From Achromobacter seleniivolatilans (GTDB lineage: Bacteria; Pseudomonadota; Gammaproteobacteria; Burkholderiales; Burkholderiaceae_B), in contig NZ_CP132976.1 of NCBI RefSeq assembly GCF_030864005.1, positions 2,976,001-3,040,000 on the forward strand: 64,000 nt of DNA, given 5' to 3'. How positions within the stretch are numbered: the first letter of the stretch is position 1; every line of letters begins with the position of its first letter. A program made the position numbers and the translations under genes. The notes beneath the pieces were generated by a model. That model was not told the origin of the DNA and did no database searches. It worked only from the letters and a program-made list of their open reading frames with translations. Positions 1 through 8,448 of this stretch are shown here, in pieces.

Positions 1-703
1 CAATGGTCTGGTCGACGTCGGCGTAGTTTTCTAGGTAGTAGCACGAGCGGACGCCCTCGATGTCATACAGCCGCGCCACGATGGCCTCGTTGATCGATGT
101 CGTCTGCAGGGCCAGAGTCTGGGCTCGACGCCGGCGCAGAAGCACGTCGTTTTCTTCTCGCCGGCCCGGAATTGCGGCAGCCGGGTTGGTGATGCTCTCC
201 CAGCCCAGCACACTGGAGGCCACAGTACTGAGGCCGCCAGGCGGTACGATAATCTCGCCATCCTGCAGTGCGCGAAGGTTTGCCGTACCCCCACCGCTGG
301 CATCCAGCACCACGGTGGTCACGATCTGGAACTGCTCGCCTTGTTGGGTCTCTGCGATGGATCCAGCCGGCACGTTCGTGCCAGGAACACCGCCAAGCAC
401 CGCGCCGACTATCAGGGACCGGACGCTGCTCCGGCGGCGGCCGCCGGTCAGCGCCATCAGAGAATCCAAAAACACGCCACCCGATAGCGCTGGGTTGATC
501 TGATTGGCCAGCTCGGCATTGTTGCGTGCGATCGCATCGCGTTCTTCCGTGATGCGGGTAATCAACTGCCCCTGGGGGGTTGCCGGGTCCGTCGGCATAT
601 CTTCGCCAAAGACCGCCCTGAACTCGGCCTCAACTTGCGCACGAGTGGCCGCCGTATCAGCGACGATGACGCCGCGATTCTCGAGGAAACTGTAATCAGC
701 CAT
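1..703 (-). CDS. Phage baseplate protein J-like, partial at left edge
   Basis: The frame is open from the ATG at 703 to the left edge of the window, about 234 codons, so the C-terminus is missing. It begins MADYSFLENRGVIVADTAA and holds a segment GTNVPAGSIAETQQGEQF, then PGRREENDVLLRRRR, which matches the P2 gpJ / Mu gp47 baseplate wedge family. In this family the protein joins gp25-like wedge proteins to build the contractile-tail baseplate. The start overlaps the end of the preceding wedge gene by 8 bases (ATGGCTGA), which suggests translational coupling. The assignment rests on sequence pattern and on the neighbouring spike and gp25-like genes. Confidence 0.85.
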   Translation of the reverse strand, partial: MADYSFLENRGVIVADTAATRAQVEAEFRAVFGEDMPTDPATPQGQLITRITEERDAIARNNAELANQINPALSGGVFLDSLMALTGGRRRSSVRSLIVGAVLGGVPGTNVPAGSIAETQQGEQFQIVTTVVLDASGGGTANLRALQDGEIIVPPGGLSTVASSVLGWESITNPAAAIPGRREENDVLLRRRRAQTLALQTTSINEAIVARLYDIEGVRSCYYLENYADVDQTI

Positions 704-1040
704 TGATCGTTACCGTGCCGTAGGTGGTTTGTAGCGTTGCCGTGTACTTCAGCGTCTCGCCTTCAGTCTGGGTGGTCAGGCTCACGATGCCCGTGACATC
801 CGGCGTATCAAGCAGCCGACGCCGCAGGGACGCTTCGAACTGCGCCAGGTTCGGCTGTTTGCTGAACGCCTCGCGCAGGAACGGGATGCCCTCGTCATAG
901 GCGTGGATCATTTCCGCACGCGCCGTGGCCGCGAAGTGCCTTGCCTCCTGCGCCACCGCATCGCGATCAGACACCATCGCAAGGTTGCCGTTAGGCAGCG
1001 TCACGAAGTCATTGTTTTCGTCGGTCTGAAACGAAATCAT
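696..1040 (-). CDS. Baseplate wedge protein, GpW/gp25-like
   Basis: This 114-residue protein has the usual size and layout of T4 gp25 / P2 gpW family wedge proteins: an N-terminal beta-rich part (FVTLPNGNLAMVSDRDAVAQ), a helix with repeated Ala, Arg and Glu, and a C-terminal beta hairpin ending YGTVTING. In contractile tails it attaches J to the sheath and tube initiation complex. It lies between the spike and J genes, the common order in Myoviridae-type tails. The end overlaps J by 8 bases and the start overlaps the spike gene by 4 bases. Confidence 0.8.
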   Translation of the reverse strand: MISFQTDENNDFVTLPNGNLAMVSDRDAVAQEARHFAATARAEMIHAYDEGIPFLREAFSKQPNLAQFEASLRRRLLDTPDVTGIVSLTTQTEGETLKYTATLQTTYGTVTING

Positions 1041-1723
1041 CCTGCGACCCCTCCTGAAGTGCTTGGCCCGTTCTGCACGTTCGTGTGACCGTGGCTCTTA
1101 TCGATGCGCACCCCGTCATGGTCCATGCCGTGGTCCGCCCGGATGGGCTGCTCGAAATGCGTCGGGCATTTCACCGTCATGGCTTCCGTCTCCACAACGA
1201 ACTCCCCGCCCTTCAAGACGATCTTGCCGTCGTGCAGGGCCAGGCAGGTGGTTCCGTCCATGGACTGCAGGACGAGTGCGTCCGCATTCTCGCCGTTGAT
1301 TGCCCAGTCTTTGATCGTGTCAGGAAAGAACATGGCATCAGAGAAGGAATGCAGCCGCTCCGTATTTGGCCAGTCCTCCCGCCCACCGCGCTGGAACATT
1401 AGAGACACGTCCCGGTCGTTCGCTTTAAGCCAGCCGAAATCACCCTGCTTGATCGGAAAGCGCATGAAGAAGCCGCCACCGCCAAACCGGAAAACCGGAA
1501 TGTTCGGAATGCTGCCGCGCGAGATCTTCTGGCCGTCCGTTGTGCCGACCATGATGAGTGGCTTGATAACCGCCCGGTTCGACGCGTCGTCGTAGGACAC
1601 AACCTGGGCCGGCAGCATGTCGTCCAGGTTCTCCCGGATGAATGAGCGGATCCAGGACTTCAGGACGCCTGAAAGGCTTCCTTCGTCCGCGCCATCGATA
1701 TTGGGGGCTAAAGTCGGCTGCAT
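1037..1723 (-). CDS. Phage spike protein, Gp138 N-terminal-type
   Basis: This 228-residue protein resembles baseplate central spike proteins with a Gp138-type OB-fold at the N-terminus (residues about 30 to 130, with LPAQVVSYDDASNRAVIKPL and a Gly-rich FRFGGGGFFMRFPIKQGD stretch). A short beta-helix-like C-terminal part follows. The tail end carries HFEQPIRADHGMDHDGVRIDKSHGH, a His/Asp-rich tip that may bind metal, as in other membrane-piercing spikes. It sits between the hub gene and the gp25-like gene, the expected place. The metal role is inference. Confidence 0.8.
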   Translation of the reverse strand: MQPTLAPNIDGADEGSLSGVLKSWIRSFIRENLDDMLPAQVVSYDDASNRAVIKPLIMVGTTDGQKISRGSIPNIPVFRFGGGGFFMRFPIKQGDFGWLKANDRDVSLMFQRGGREDWPNTERLHSFSDAMFFPDTIKDWAINGENADALVLQSMDGTTCLALHDGKIVLKGGEFVVETEAMTVKCPTHFEQPIRADHGMDHDGVRIDKSHGHTNVQNGPSTSGGVAG

Positions 1724-2532
1724 GTCGCTTGATAGAAAAATGGGTCGTCGTGGCTGGCCACGTCGAACTTCAGCTGGTCAATCTTGTAGTCGCCATTAAG
1801 CGACCGGTTGAACTTGCTTTCCAGGCGCAACGTGCCGCCCAGAACAGACTCGCCGTCGATCAGGTAGGTGACCTCCACGCCCTTTTCGGTCGCCTTGGGA
1901 ATGCCCACCATGCCGCTGTTCATGTTGAGGATCTTGACCCGGCCGCGCGCGGCCTTGTCGAAGTCCTGCACGATGAGACGTGTATCGTCCACGAATGCCC
2001 TCACACCACCAGCTTCAGCCAGGCGGTTGACCTGACCCAGCGCCCCGCCGGTGTAGGTGTAGTTCGCAATCAGTTTGTCCAGCGCCTGGAAATCCAGCGT
2101 GACGCCAATGTCCGTGGCGATACCCGAAGCGATCGCGGAGAGCTTAGAGGTCGCCTGCGCACTCTTGGACACCACCACACTGTTTGAAGCATTGCCGGTC
2201 TTGGACTTCAGGACGATATCCACGTCAGGCGGCCCGCTAGGTTCCGCGCTGATGATGTCGCCCGTGTAGACCTTGAAGAGACCTGTGGACACCCGGCCGA
2301 CCTCGACAATCAGCCGCTTCGGCGTCCGGTTTTTGTTAAACGGGCTCGTCTCCGTCAGCAGAAAGTCCCGCGTCTCCCGGCGTAGGTTCGAGATAGTGAC
2401 GCTGCATTCATTCTGAGTCGCGTTGGCATATTTCGTGCCGCTTGCCTTGATACGCATCCCACCTGCGGCGCTGTAGTAATTCATGCGGCCCGACACCTCG
2501 ATCCCCACCCTGATCGCGCGTAAATCAATCAT
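1708..2532 (-). CDS. Baseplate hub protein (gp44/late control D-like)
   Basis: This 274-residue protein begins MIDLRAIRVGIEVSGRMNYY and is rich in beta strands, with SLNGDYKIDQLKFDVASHDD near the C-terminus. That end is typical of the hub family that includes Mu gp44, P2 gpD and T4 gp27. The family forms the trimeric or hexameric ring that couples the tube to the spike. The gene lies directly upstream of the spike gene and overlaps it by 16 bases, and it starts inside the end of the plug-like gene by 8 bases. The assignment to this broad family is confident, but the closest relative was not determined. Confidence 0.75.
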   Translation of the reverse strand: MIDLRAIRVGIEVSGRMNYYSAAGGMRIKASGTKYANATQNECSVTISNLRRETRDFLLTETSPFNKNRTPKRLIVEVGRVSTGLFKVYTGDIISAEPSGPPDVDIVLKSKTGNASNSVVVSKSAQATSKLSAIASGIATDIGVTLDFQALDKLIANYTYTGGALGQVNRLAEAGGVRAFVDDTRLIVQDFDKAARGRVKILNMNSGMVGIPKATEKGVEVTYLIDGESVLGGTLRLESKFNRSLNGDYKIDQLKFDVASHDDPFFYQATCSRL

Positions 2533-2833
2533 TTATTCCGACCTCTTCCGGATCCAGATACACGAGGGACTGTGACCGTCCGAACTCTTCCCACCACGGC
2601 AATTCATAGTCGCGCGTGAGAATGGCGAAGTTGCCCGCATGGCTGAGATAGCGATACGGCAAAATTGGGTGCTCTGCAACGATTCGCTGCCCTCGCACCA
2701 GATCCTGACCGTCCCGCTTGACGTCTGCCAGCATCGTCCCGCGCGCGACCTTGATGGCCAACTCCCACAGAACCCCGTTGATCGTGAATGAAAATTCTTG
2801 ATTCGGTACTGGTAGAAGGCTTATGTCTCTCAC
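2525..2833 (-). CDS. Small baseplate plug-like protein (Pam3 gp18-like)
   Basis: This 102-residue protein starts MRDISLLPVPNQEFSFTING and contains ILPYRYLSHAGNFAILTRDY and LVYLDPEEV. Proteins of this length and pattern sit between the Dit-like and hub genes in DUF3383-type contractile phages, and one has been described as the baseplate plug gp18 of cyanophage Pam3. It would sit at the tube-hub junction. The gene overlaps both neighbours by a few bases, fitting one translated block. The exact structural role is inferred from gene order. Confidence 0.65.
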   Translation of the reverse strand: MRDISLLPVPNQEFSFTINGVLWELAIKVARGTMLADVKRDGQDLVRGQRIVAEHPILPYRYLSHAGNFAILTRDYELPWWEEFGRSQSLVYLDPEEVGIND

Positions 2834-3360
2834 TTGAATACTCCACTCAGGACGCTGCCACCTCTGCTGGATTCCTGCGTCGTCTGCTGGCCGCGCTTGA
2901 CAGTGCTGGACTGGCTTTTGTTCTCAACTTTCGCCGGCGGCAATTCGCCGAACTCAGGCTTGACCTCAACCCATTCCTGCATCCGAACCGGCAAGTTGAT
3001 TGCTGTGCCCAGCTCGGGCGTCTCGTCATGGGGAATATCCAGTATCAGCATGTTCTCGTACGACCGAACCTTGGTCTGTACGATCAACAACTTGTTTTGG
3101 TCGAACGCCTGGCGAATGTTTTCGAACTGGTTCCGCGTGTCATCGGACAGCAGAAAATCCACCTGGATTTCTGTCAGCTCGCGCACAACGTGGTCGGACC
3201 GTTCGGTGCCATCCTCGACAGCAAACTTGGTGGCACGCTTTGACTCTTTGACGGACACCCGCATCGGCTCGGCAGAGGTGAAGATCACCTGAGCGCTTTC
3301 AGCGTCGAGAATGGCCACCCGTTGCTGCGTGGACGTTGAATAGCTATCGGACAGCTGCAT
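2830..3360 (-). CDS. Dit-like phage tail protein
   Basis: This 176-residue protein resembles the Dit-like N-terminal domain family that follows the tape measure gene in many contractile phages. Visible signs are an N-terminal beta-rich part (RVAILDAESAQVIFTSAE), the motif LTEIQVDFLLSDDTRNQFENI, and KVRSYENMLILDIPHDETPE. The last 40 residues are Ser/Thr/Gln-rich and probably disordered. It would link the tail tube to the baseplate hub. It starts one base after the tape-measure stop region, and its stop overlaps the next gene. Confidence 0.7.
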   Translation of the reverse strand: MQLSDSYSTSTQQRVAILDAESAQVIFTSAEPMRVSVKESKRATKFAVEDGTERSDHVVRELTEIQVDFLLSDDTRNQFENIRQAFDQNKLLIVQTKVRSYENMLILDIPHDETPELGTAINLPVRMQEWVEVKPEFGELPPAKVENKSQSSTVKRGQQTTQESSRGGSVLSGVFK

Positions 3361-4976
3361 TACCGGTTCACTCCACTTGCAGAATCAGCCTGCAGATTCT
3401 TGAGTTCGCCCTTCAGTTCGCCACCGATGGATTGGCTGATGCCCTGGGCGTCGGTCGCCTGCGTCTGCACGGTCACTTGCCCGACCTGGACATTCGTTTC
3501 GGTGCGCGTGTTGCTGGCGTTGGAGATTGCGTTCGACGTAACCGAGTTCACTGGGTTTGCCGCAGCTTGGTTGAGCTGCTCCTGCGCCGCCTTCATGTTT
3601 TGGTCCGCTTTGGCCTCCGCGTCGGACACTCCCCTCGACACGGTCGTCGCGTTCACCTGAATATCGTCACCGCCGCCGAACCCAAGCCACTTCCCAATCT
3701 TCTTGATGACGGATGAAACGCTGTCGAACACGCTGCCCACATAGGCCCAGGCGTTCTTTACAACCTTGACGATCGCATCAAAGATGTTGCTGATGCTGGC
3801 GCCCATCGCTGCAAAGGCATCAATTGCTTTTTTCGGAAAGCCCTTGATAGCCTCCCAGGCCGTGCCAATGGCCTCAACAATCCACTTGAACGCAGCCTTA
3901 ACGGCCTCAGCCATTGCCTTGACCGTCTCGCCGACGATTGGATACTTCTCCGAGATCTGACCGATCAGCGAATCATTCCCGTCCAGGAAGTTCATCACAT
4001 CGTCGTAGAGCAGCGCGAACAGGGCGATCACCGCAACGATGGGCAACGCAACCGCCAGAAACGGCGCGATCAGCGCCCAAACGGCGACAGCAGCAGCCCA
4101 CACCGCCGGCGTAAACACCACCGCCAGTACGCCAGCCAGGCCGATGAAGAAGCCCTTCACGAACTGTTCATGGGCGCGCACCCATTTGATCACCGCGTCG
4201 AATTTCTCGATCACCCAGGTCAGAGCTGGCAAGAGCGTGTCAGAGATGCTGTCACGCACACTGCCTGATGTTTGCTTCAGACCCGCCATGGCTACGGTGT
4301 ACCGCTGGGCACGTTCGACAGAATCCTGAGTAACGACCCCTTGTTGCTTCTGCGCCCGCATCAGGCTGTCTAGCTCTTGCCTTCCCTTGAACAGCAGGTC
4401 GATAGTCTTCCGGTCAGTAATTCCAACCCCAGACAGCATGTCTTCAGCTTTCCGGCGGTCCTTGCCTTGGATGGCACCCGCTAGGTCGCCCATGAGCTGC
4501 ATGGTGCTCTTGATCTGCCCATCGGCCCCCTTGAGCGATACTTTCAGCGCGCCAAAGGCCTTCGCTTGGGAACTGTTGACGTCCTGCAAGGCGTCATAGG
4601 ACGACTTAGCCAGCCCCTCAAGGGAAGCTTGAGCGCCCTGGGCGTCACCGCCTAGAAGCTCAACAGACTTGCCCAGCGCGTCCACATCGCCCACGGCGAC
4701 ACCGGCGGATTCGCCCACCTGCCGCACCTGCTCGACGAACTGGGCACGCTCCACCGCGGCGCTCAACGCTTTGGAAGCCGCCACTGCCGCAAAGATCACA
4801 CCGCCGATGCGAGCGAAAGACCCCTTGATCTTGTCCTCCATCAGCTTGGCCCGGCCCTCCGCAGAGGTCAGACTTTTGCCAAACTCGTCCACCTTCTTTT
4901 CGGAGTTATCGACCGCCTTGTCCAACTGGGAATTGTCGGCATTGATGATGTAGGTCAGCGCGTCCAGCAATGCCAT
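3360..4976 (-). CDS. Tail tape measure protein
   Basis: This 538-residue protein has the tape-measure layout: an N-terminal helical region with heptad-like charged helices (residues about 15 to 60), a long helical middle, a hydrophobic membrane-like segment near residues 270 to 325 (GFFIGLAGVLAVVFTPA and LIAPFLAVALPIVAVIALFALLY), and a helical C-terminus with Asn/Ser/Thr-rich ends. Tape measure proteins set tail length and take part in DNA delivery. At 538 residues the predicted tail would be short for a contractile phage. It follows the frameshifting chaperone pair, the canonical position, with TGACATG between the genes. Confidence 0.85.
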   Translation of the reverse strand: MALLDALTYIINADNSQLDKAVDNSEKKVDEFGKSLTSAEGRAKLMEDKIKGSFARIGGVIFAAVAASKALSAAVERAQFVEQVRQVGESAGVAVGDVDALGKSVELLGGDAQGAQASLEGLAKSSYDALQDVNSSQAKAFGALKVSLKGADGQIKSTMQLMGDLAGAIQGKDRRKAEDMLSGVGITDRKTIDLLFKGRQELDSLMRAQKQQGVVTQDSVERAQRYTVAMAGLKQTSGSVRDSISDTLLPALTWVIEKFDAVIKWVRAHEQFVKGFFIGLAGVLAVVFTPAVWAAAVAVWALIAPFLAVALPIVAVIALFALLYDDVMNFLDGNDSLIGQISEKYPIVGETVKAMAEAVKAAFKWIVEAIGTAWEAIKGFPKKAIDAFAAMGASISNIFDAIVKVVKNAWAYVGSVFDSVSSVIKKIGKWLGFGGGDDIQVNATTVSRGVSDAEAKADQNMKAAQEQLNQAAANPVNSVTSNAISNASNTRTETNVQVGQVTVQTQATDAQGISQSIGGELKGELKNLQADSASGVNR

Positions 4977-4977
4977 G

Positions 4978-5522
4978 TCACTTCCTCTGTTGAGCTTCCG
5001 CCGCGCGGATTTCGTTGACCTTGTTGGTCGTGGCGATTTCCCAAAGGTCCATCGCCTCCTCTAGGTCTATTTCTGTTTTGAGCTCGGCGAGTCGGGCGAG
5101 GCCGGAACTGACAATTGATCCAATAAAGGGGTCAGCATTGGCGTAATCGATAGGAGCAACTTTTCCAGCAGGCAGTCGAGGAAACCGCGCTGCCCGCCGA
5201 GTCCGAAAAAACCGGTGTTCTCGTCGATCATCTCGACTTCCAGCTTCATCAACTGGATGCCGTCATCGACGTGGTTGTCGATCAGGGCTTGGGTTGTCAG
5301 CCGCTGCTCGCGGCCATCAAGGTCGACTGCCACAAAACACATGAGTTTCTTCATGACCTCTTCAGAGGTCCCGTAGTCGCCCAGCTTGGGAATGTTCGAC
5401 AGCGGGTACTTGGCGATTACCTCTCGCGCCACCGTGGCCGGCAGCCGGGAAATGGTGAATGCCTTCTCGACGCCGTCACGGTTCTTGACCATGATGACGC
5501 GGGGCTTGATCAGATCTGCCAT
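4978..5522 (-). CDS. Tail assembly chaperone, predicted -1 frameshift (GT-type) product
   Basis: Reading starts at the ATG at 5522 and is predicted to slip back one base at T TTT TTC (5211 to 5205). The -1 frame then has no stop until TGA at 4980 to 4978, two bases before the tape measure ATG. The added part includes KVAPIDYANADPFIGSIVSS, then AELKTEIDLEEAMDLWEIAT, and ends NEIRAAEAQQRK. It looks like real coding sequence, with a charged amphipathic helix as expected for the T domain that binds the tape measure. An independent ATG at 5062 (MDLWEI, 24 residues) is the alternative for the last part. The frameshift is inferred from the site and the family precedent. Confidence 0.7.
5067..5522 (-). 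CDS. Tail assembly chaperone, short (G-type) product
   Basis: This 151-residue protein begins MADLIKPRVIMVKNRDGVEK and holds FTISRLPATVAREVIAKYP, typical of tail assembly chaperones encoded just upstream of the tape measure gene. In lambda (G/GT) and P2 (E/E') such genes use a -1 frameshift to make a minor longer product. Here a T TTT TTC slippery heptamer lies in frame at 5211 to 5205 after codon 103, and the -1 frame then stays open to 4978 (see the separate feature). The ATG at 5522 follows the tube gene closely. Confidence 0.8.
   Translation of the reverse strand: MADLIKPRVIMVKNRDGVEKAFTISRLPATVAREVIAKYPLSNIPKLGDYGTSEEVMKKLMCFVAVDLDGREQRLTTQALIDNHVDDGIQLMKLEVEMIDENTGFFGLGGQRGFLDCLLEKLLLSITPMLTPLLDQLSVPASPDSPSSKQK
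5205..5211 (-). promoter_or_regulatory. Predicted -1 ribosomal frameshift site T TTT TTC
   Basis: On the minus strand the codons read GGT TTT TTC, so the heptamer T TTT TTC is in the correct register for tandem -1 slippage. It lies inside the tail chaperone gene, where contractile and siphoviral phages often frameshift. After slippage the frame is open for more than 70 codons. No stimulatory structure was verified. Confidence 0.7.
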
Positions 5523-5531
5523 GGTTTGCCC

Positions 5532-5981
5532 TTATGCGCGGGTGCGGGAAAGGTTCTGGAACGCGAACGTGTAGGACTTGGACTTGATGCGGCCGGCAGA
5601 TGCTGGCGAGTTGCCGGGCATGCCGTTGGTCATCTTGCCTTCGCTGAGTGTCAGGCTTGCACCGTCCGGATACGTCCCGACGATTGTGATTTCGTCGCGC
5701 GCGTGGCGCTTGTTCTTGGCGGCGCGGTTTGCTTCGAAAATGACGGCGAGATTGTTGTCTGCCTCGCTGCCAGGGATGACGTTCAAGGTGATGGTGATGG
5801 GCGTCGGCGCGCTGAAAGTCACCAGGTCACCATTGACAGTCATCGCTGGCGTCGCGATATCGATGGCCGGTAGGTCGAACGGATCCGCGTCGTCGGCGAA
5901 TTCGGTGATCGTGAAGCCGGACGGGAAGGACTCACTGGCCACGCAGCGCAGCGCAACCCCGATAGCGGAAATATCGTACAT
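5532..5981 (-). CDS. Tail tube protein (DUF3277-like)
   Basis: This 149-residue protein is beta-rich, starts MYDISAIGVALRCVASESFP and has the pattern ITITLNVIPGSEADNNLAVIFEA followed by an Arg/Lys-rich loop and a hydrophobic end. It lies directly downstream of the DUF3383 sheath gene, where the tube gene is expected in contractile phages. Proteins of this size and place form hexameric rings of the inner tube. Tube identity comes from position and general fold signs rather than from a diagnostic motif. Confidence 0.7.
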   Translation of the reverse strand: MYDISAIGVALRCVASESFPSGFTITEFADDADPFDLPAIDIATPAMTVNGDLVTFSAPTPITITLNVIPGSEADNNLAVIFEANRAAKNKRHARDEITIVGTYPDGASLTLSEGKMTNGMPGNSPASAGRIKSKSYTFAFQNLSRTRA

Positions 5982-6037
5982 ATCTGATCCTCAAAAGAAA
6001 GACGGCCCGCAGGCCGCCCAAAGTGTTAACTGTCCGG

Positions 6038-7546
6038 TCAGACCAGGTTGTGAGAGCCGTCCACCTTCCGGACCATGTCACCCTTGGAATAGACCAGCGT
6101 GTACTTGGCCGCGTACTCGGTCACACCAGACTCGCCAGTTGATTGCTCGATGCGCACGTCGTACCAGTAACCGTTGTCTTGCACGTCGTGCCAGGCCAGC
6201 GGGTCGTTGGTCAATTGCGTCACCGCGACCTTCTGCAGCTCGGTCAGGGTCTTGCCGATCAGGATGGTGCCGTTGTTCAGCGCTTTGTTGACCCCACCCT
6301 GGATGATTGCCATCACCATGCCGCGGCCGTCGTTGTTGGCCGGAATCTTGTTCGTCGTCAACAACAGGCTCATCAACTGCGCCGTCATGTACGCCTTGAG
6401 CCATTGCTCGTTGGCGTGTACTGACATGTCCAGCGGCGCCGTAACCCCGCCCATCAGGTAGCCCCGCTGGAAGAACGAGATCTTCTGGCCAGCGCTGGCC
6501 GTCAGGCCGTAGTAGTTGACCCGGCGCGCGTCGTAGAAGTCCGCCATCTGATCGTCGGTCACGTCGGACGTCAGGGTCACCCCGGACTGGCGGTACATGT
6601 AGTTGATCGTCGCGTTCGTACGGTCGTAGTCGGTAGCCGCCATGACTGCCATCGGCAGCGCTTCTTTGTACTCACCAGCCGCACTATTCAAGATCAGGCC
6701 GTTCGAAGCCGTGCCGATCATGGCGGCATTCCAGGTATCGGCGGTCACCGAATCAACCGACCAATACATCTGATACTTCACGTTCTCGCCCGACACGTAC
6801 TCCGCCAGGGGGAGCGCGTCTTCCAAGTCAATCGCCACACCGAAGGATGCTGACCCGAAGGAATCGGTGACGTTCTCGGCCGCGCGGAAAGCCTGAAGCG
6901 GCGTCATCGCGACGGAACCGGGCGAGCTGATCGCCTGAGCGCCCTGGAGCGCCAACATTGCACCAATGTCGTTTGCAGTCGTTGGGGATACGACAATAGC
7001 GCCGGGCCCGGACACTGCCGATTCCACCGTGAACGATCCAGCGATGGCATCGTACGTGACGGTAGCCGCGGTGCCAGATTGGGCGGTCGCAGCAGTGGCA
7101 ATCGCAGTCGTGACAAGCTGAGCCACGTTGGTCAAGCTCGTGGCGGCTGTCAGATCCACAGCGGTAAGCGCGTAGGCGAATTGGCCAACCTTGATGTTCA
7201 TCTCGCCAGCGGTGACGGCCTTGAAATCCGCGAGACTGGCCGAGATACGAAATCCGTAAACGCGGCCGGGGCGGGCGACGTCCGGATAGGCCGCAAACTG
7301 CAGCTCCGGGGCTTGGGATGCGGGTGCCGGGCTGATGTAGGAGAAGAGCTGGCGCGCGAACGCCGCCTCGGGCGAGTCCGAGCCGAAGTAGTCGTCGGCG
7401 CCGCCGGGGCGCACCGACACGATCTGGCCGACGGGCACGCGCGGATCAGTGGTGAAGCGTCGGCCAGTCAGCTGCTGCTGGGCGACAGCATTGGCGCCGA
7501 TCACCGCGCTGATGATTCGGACGTAGCGAGACATCTTGATGGACAT
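6038..7546 (-). CDS. Tail sheath protein, DUF3383 family
   Basis: This 502-residue protein begins MSIKMSRYVRIISAVIGANA and contains RRVNYYGLTASAGQKISFFQRGYL-like text and the C-terminal MSLLLTTNKIPANNDGRGMV segment, features of the DUF3383 family. That family takes the sheath role in Bcep781-like and Aaphi23-like contractile phages. The gene is the longest in the tail block and lies upstream of the tube gene, as usual. The start chosen is the ATG at 7546; the ATG four codons later is possible. It marks the phage as contractile-tailed. Confidence 0.85.
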   Translation of the reverse strand: MSIKMSRYVRIISAVIGANAVAQQQLTGRRFTTDPRVPVGQIVSVRPGGADDYFGSDSPEAAFARQLFSYISPAPASQAPELQFAAYPDVARPGRVYGFRISASLADFKAVTAGEMNIKVGQFAYALTAVDLTAATSLTNVAQLVTTAIATAATAQSGTAATVTYDAIAGSFTVESAVSGPGAIVVSPTTANDIGAMLALQGAQAISSPGSVAMTPLQAFRAAENVTDSFGSASFGVAIDLEDALPLAEYVSGENVKYQMYWSVDSVTADTWNAAMIGTASNGLILNSAAGEYKEALPMAVMAATDYDRTNATINYMYRQSGVTLTSDVTDDQMADFYDARRVNYYGLTASAGQKISFFQRGYLMGGVTAPLDMSVHANEQWLKAYMTAQLMSLLLTTNKIPANNDGRGMVMAIIQGGVNKALNNGTILIGKTLTELQKVAVTQLTNDPLAWHDVQDNGYWYDVRIEQSTGESGVTEYAAKYTLVYSKGDMVRKVDGSHNLV

Positions 7547-7555
7547 GTCTTTTCC

Positions 7556-8083
7556 TCAAATGCGATGGATGCCCGACACAACCTGCTCGATGTGCGCCGT
7601 GGCCTGGGTGATATTGCGTTGGTGGGTGAAGATGACCGTGAAATTCGGGTTGAAATCGAAGTTGTCGCGCTCGTTGACGAACGACGGGATCACGATCTCT
7701 GTCGCGCGCTGCACCCCAATTCCCTCGGCCGTCATGGCCTGCGCGAATCGCATCGACTGCAGGACACCACGGACTACGGACAGCACATCGGACGCCAACA
7801 ACTGATCCGGCGCCGCCAGATCGTCCTCGACGAACGCCTGAAATTGGTACATCGACTCATTGATCTGAGACTCCGTCGCGGTCAACGCGGCGCCGTCGTC
7901 CTGGTACTTGCGCGACTGCCAGCCACGCTTACCGCGATTTACCGGGAAGAAGTAAATCCCGTCATCGACGCGGCCTTGCTTGGTTGGCTGGAACGCCGCC
8001 AGGACGGGCAGGCGAATGCCCTGCTCTGCCAGCAGCATGAGCAACGCAGCCCGCACTGTCGCCTCAAGCTTCTTTTGCTTCAT
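7556..8083 (-). CDS. Putative tail terminator / LIC_12616-type protein
   Basis: The ATG at 8083 overlaps the previous stop as ATGA, giving a 175-residue protein that begins MKQKKLEATVRAALLMLLAE. The N-terminal helix and the later beta-rich region (NFDFNPNFTVIFTHQRN) fit small neck proteins that cap the tail end in phages with DUF3383 sheaths. An extended reading from 8119 adds Arg/Gly-rich residues out of the neighbouring gene and looks spurious. The role is inferred from its place between head-joining genes and the sheath gene. Confidence 0.6.
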   Translation of the reverse strand: MKQKKLEATVRAALLMLLAEQGIRLPVLAAFQPTKQGRVDDGIYFFPVNRGKRGWQSRKYQDDGAALTATESQINESMYQFQAFVEDDLAAPDQLLASDVLSVVRGVLQSMRFAQAMTAEGIGVQRATEIVIPSFVNERDNFDFNPNFTVIFTHQRNITQATAHIEQVVSGIHRI

Positions 8084-8448
8084 GCGGCCCCCACGTCCAC
8101 GCAGAGGATGCCGCGCCAACCGTCCCGCGTGTACCAGTCGGCGCCGCCCACCACGTCGTGCCGCCGGCCATCGTGGATGAGCTGGTCCGGTGCCGCGCCC
8201 CGTTGCACGCTGTCCACGGGGTTGGACGTGTACAGGTTGAAATAGCGCTTCGCCGTATCCAGACCCAAGTCGCGGATGGTCGATTCGCCCACCGGCTGCC
8301 AGGATCCCTGGATCGGCAGGGGCGGCTCATACTCGTTCACCCACTGGCCCCGCTCGTTCTCGATGCGACCCTTGAATTTCAGCCAAACCGGCGACTGTTG
8401 GGCGATCACACCAGCAGCCAAGGCAAATACATTGATACCTGGAATCAC
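8080..8448 (-). CDS. Putative head-tail joining (collar) protein
   Basis: This 122-residue protein begins MIPGINVFALAAGVIAQQSP and has WVNEYEPPLPIQGSWQPVGE and a C-terminal WYTRDGWRGILCVDVGAA. Proteins with this pattern lie in the neck block of DUF2184/DUF3383 phages and are often labelled collar or structural protein. It overlaps the previous gene by 4 bases and the next by 4 bases. No catalytic motif is visible. The structural role is inferred from order only. Confidence 0.55.
   Translation of the reverse strand: MIPGINVFALAAGVIAQQSPVWLKFKGRIENERGQWVNEYEPPLPIQGSWQPVGESTIRDLGLDTAKRYFNLYTSNPVDSVQRGAAPDQLIHDGRRHDVVGGADWYTRDGWRGILCVDVGAA

Noticed and set aside
7079-8245. Plus-strand frame of 388 codons in the tail region
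   Set aside because: Lies opposite the sheath and terminator genes, Arg/Asp/Leu-rich, no recognisable domain.
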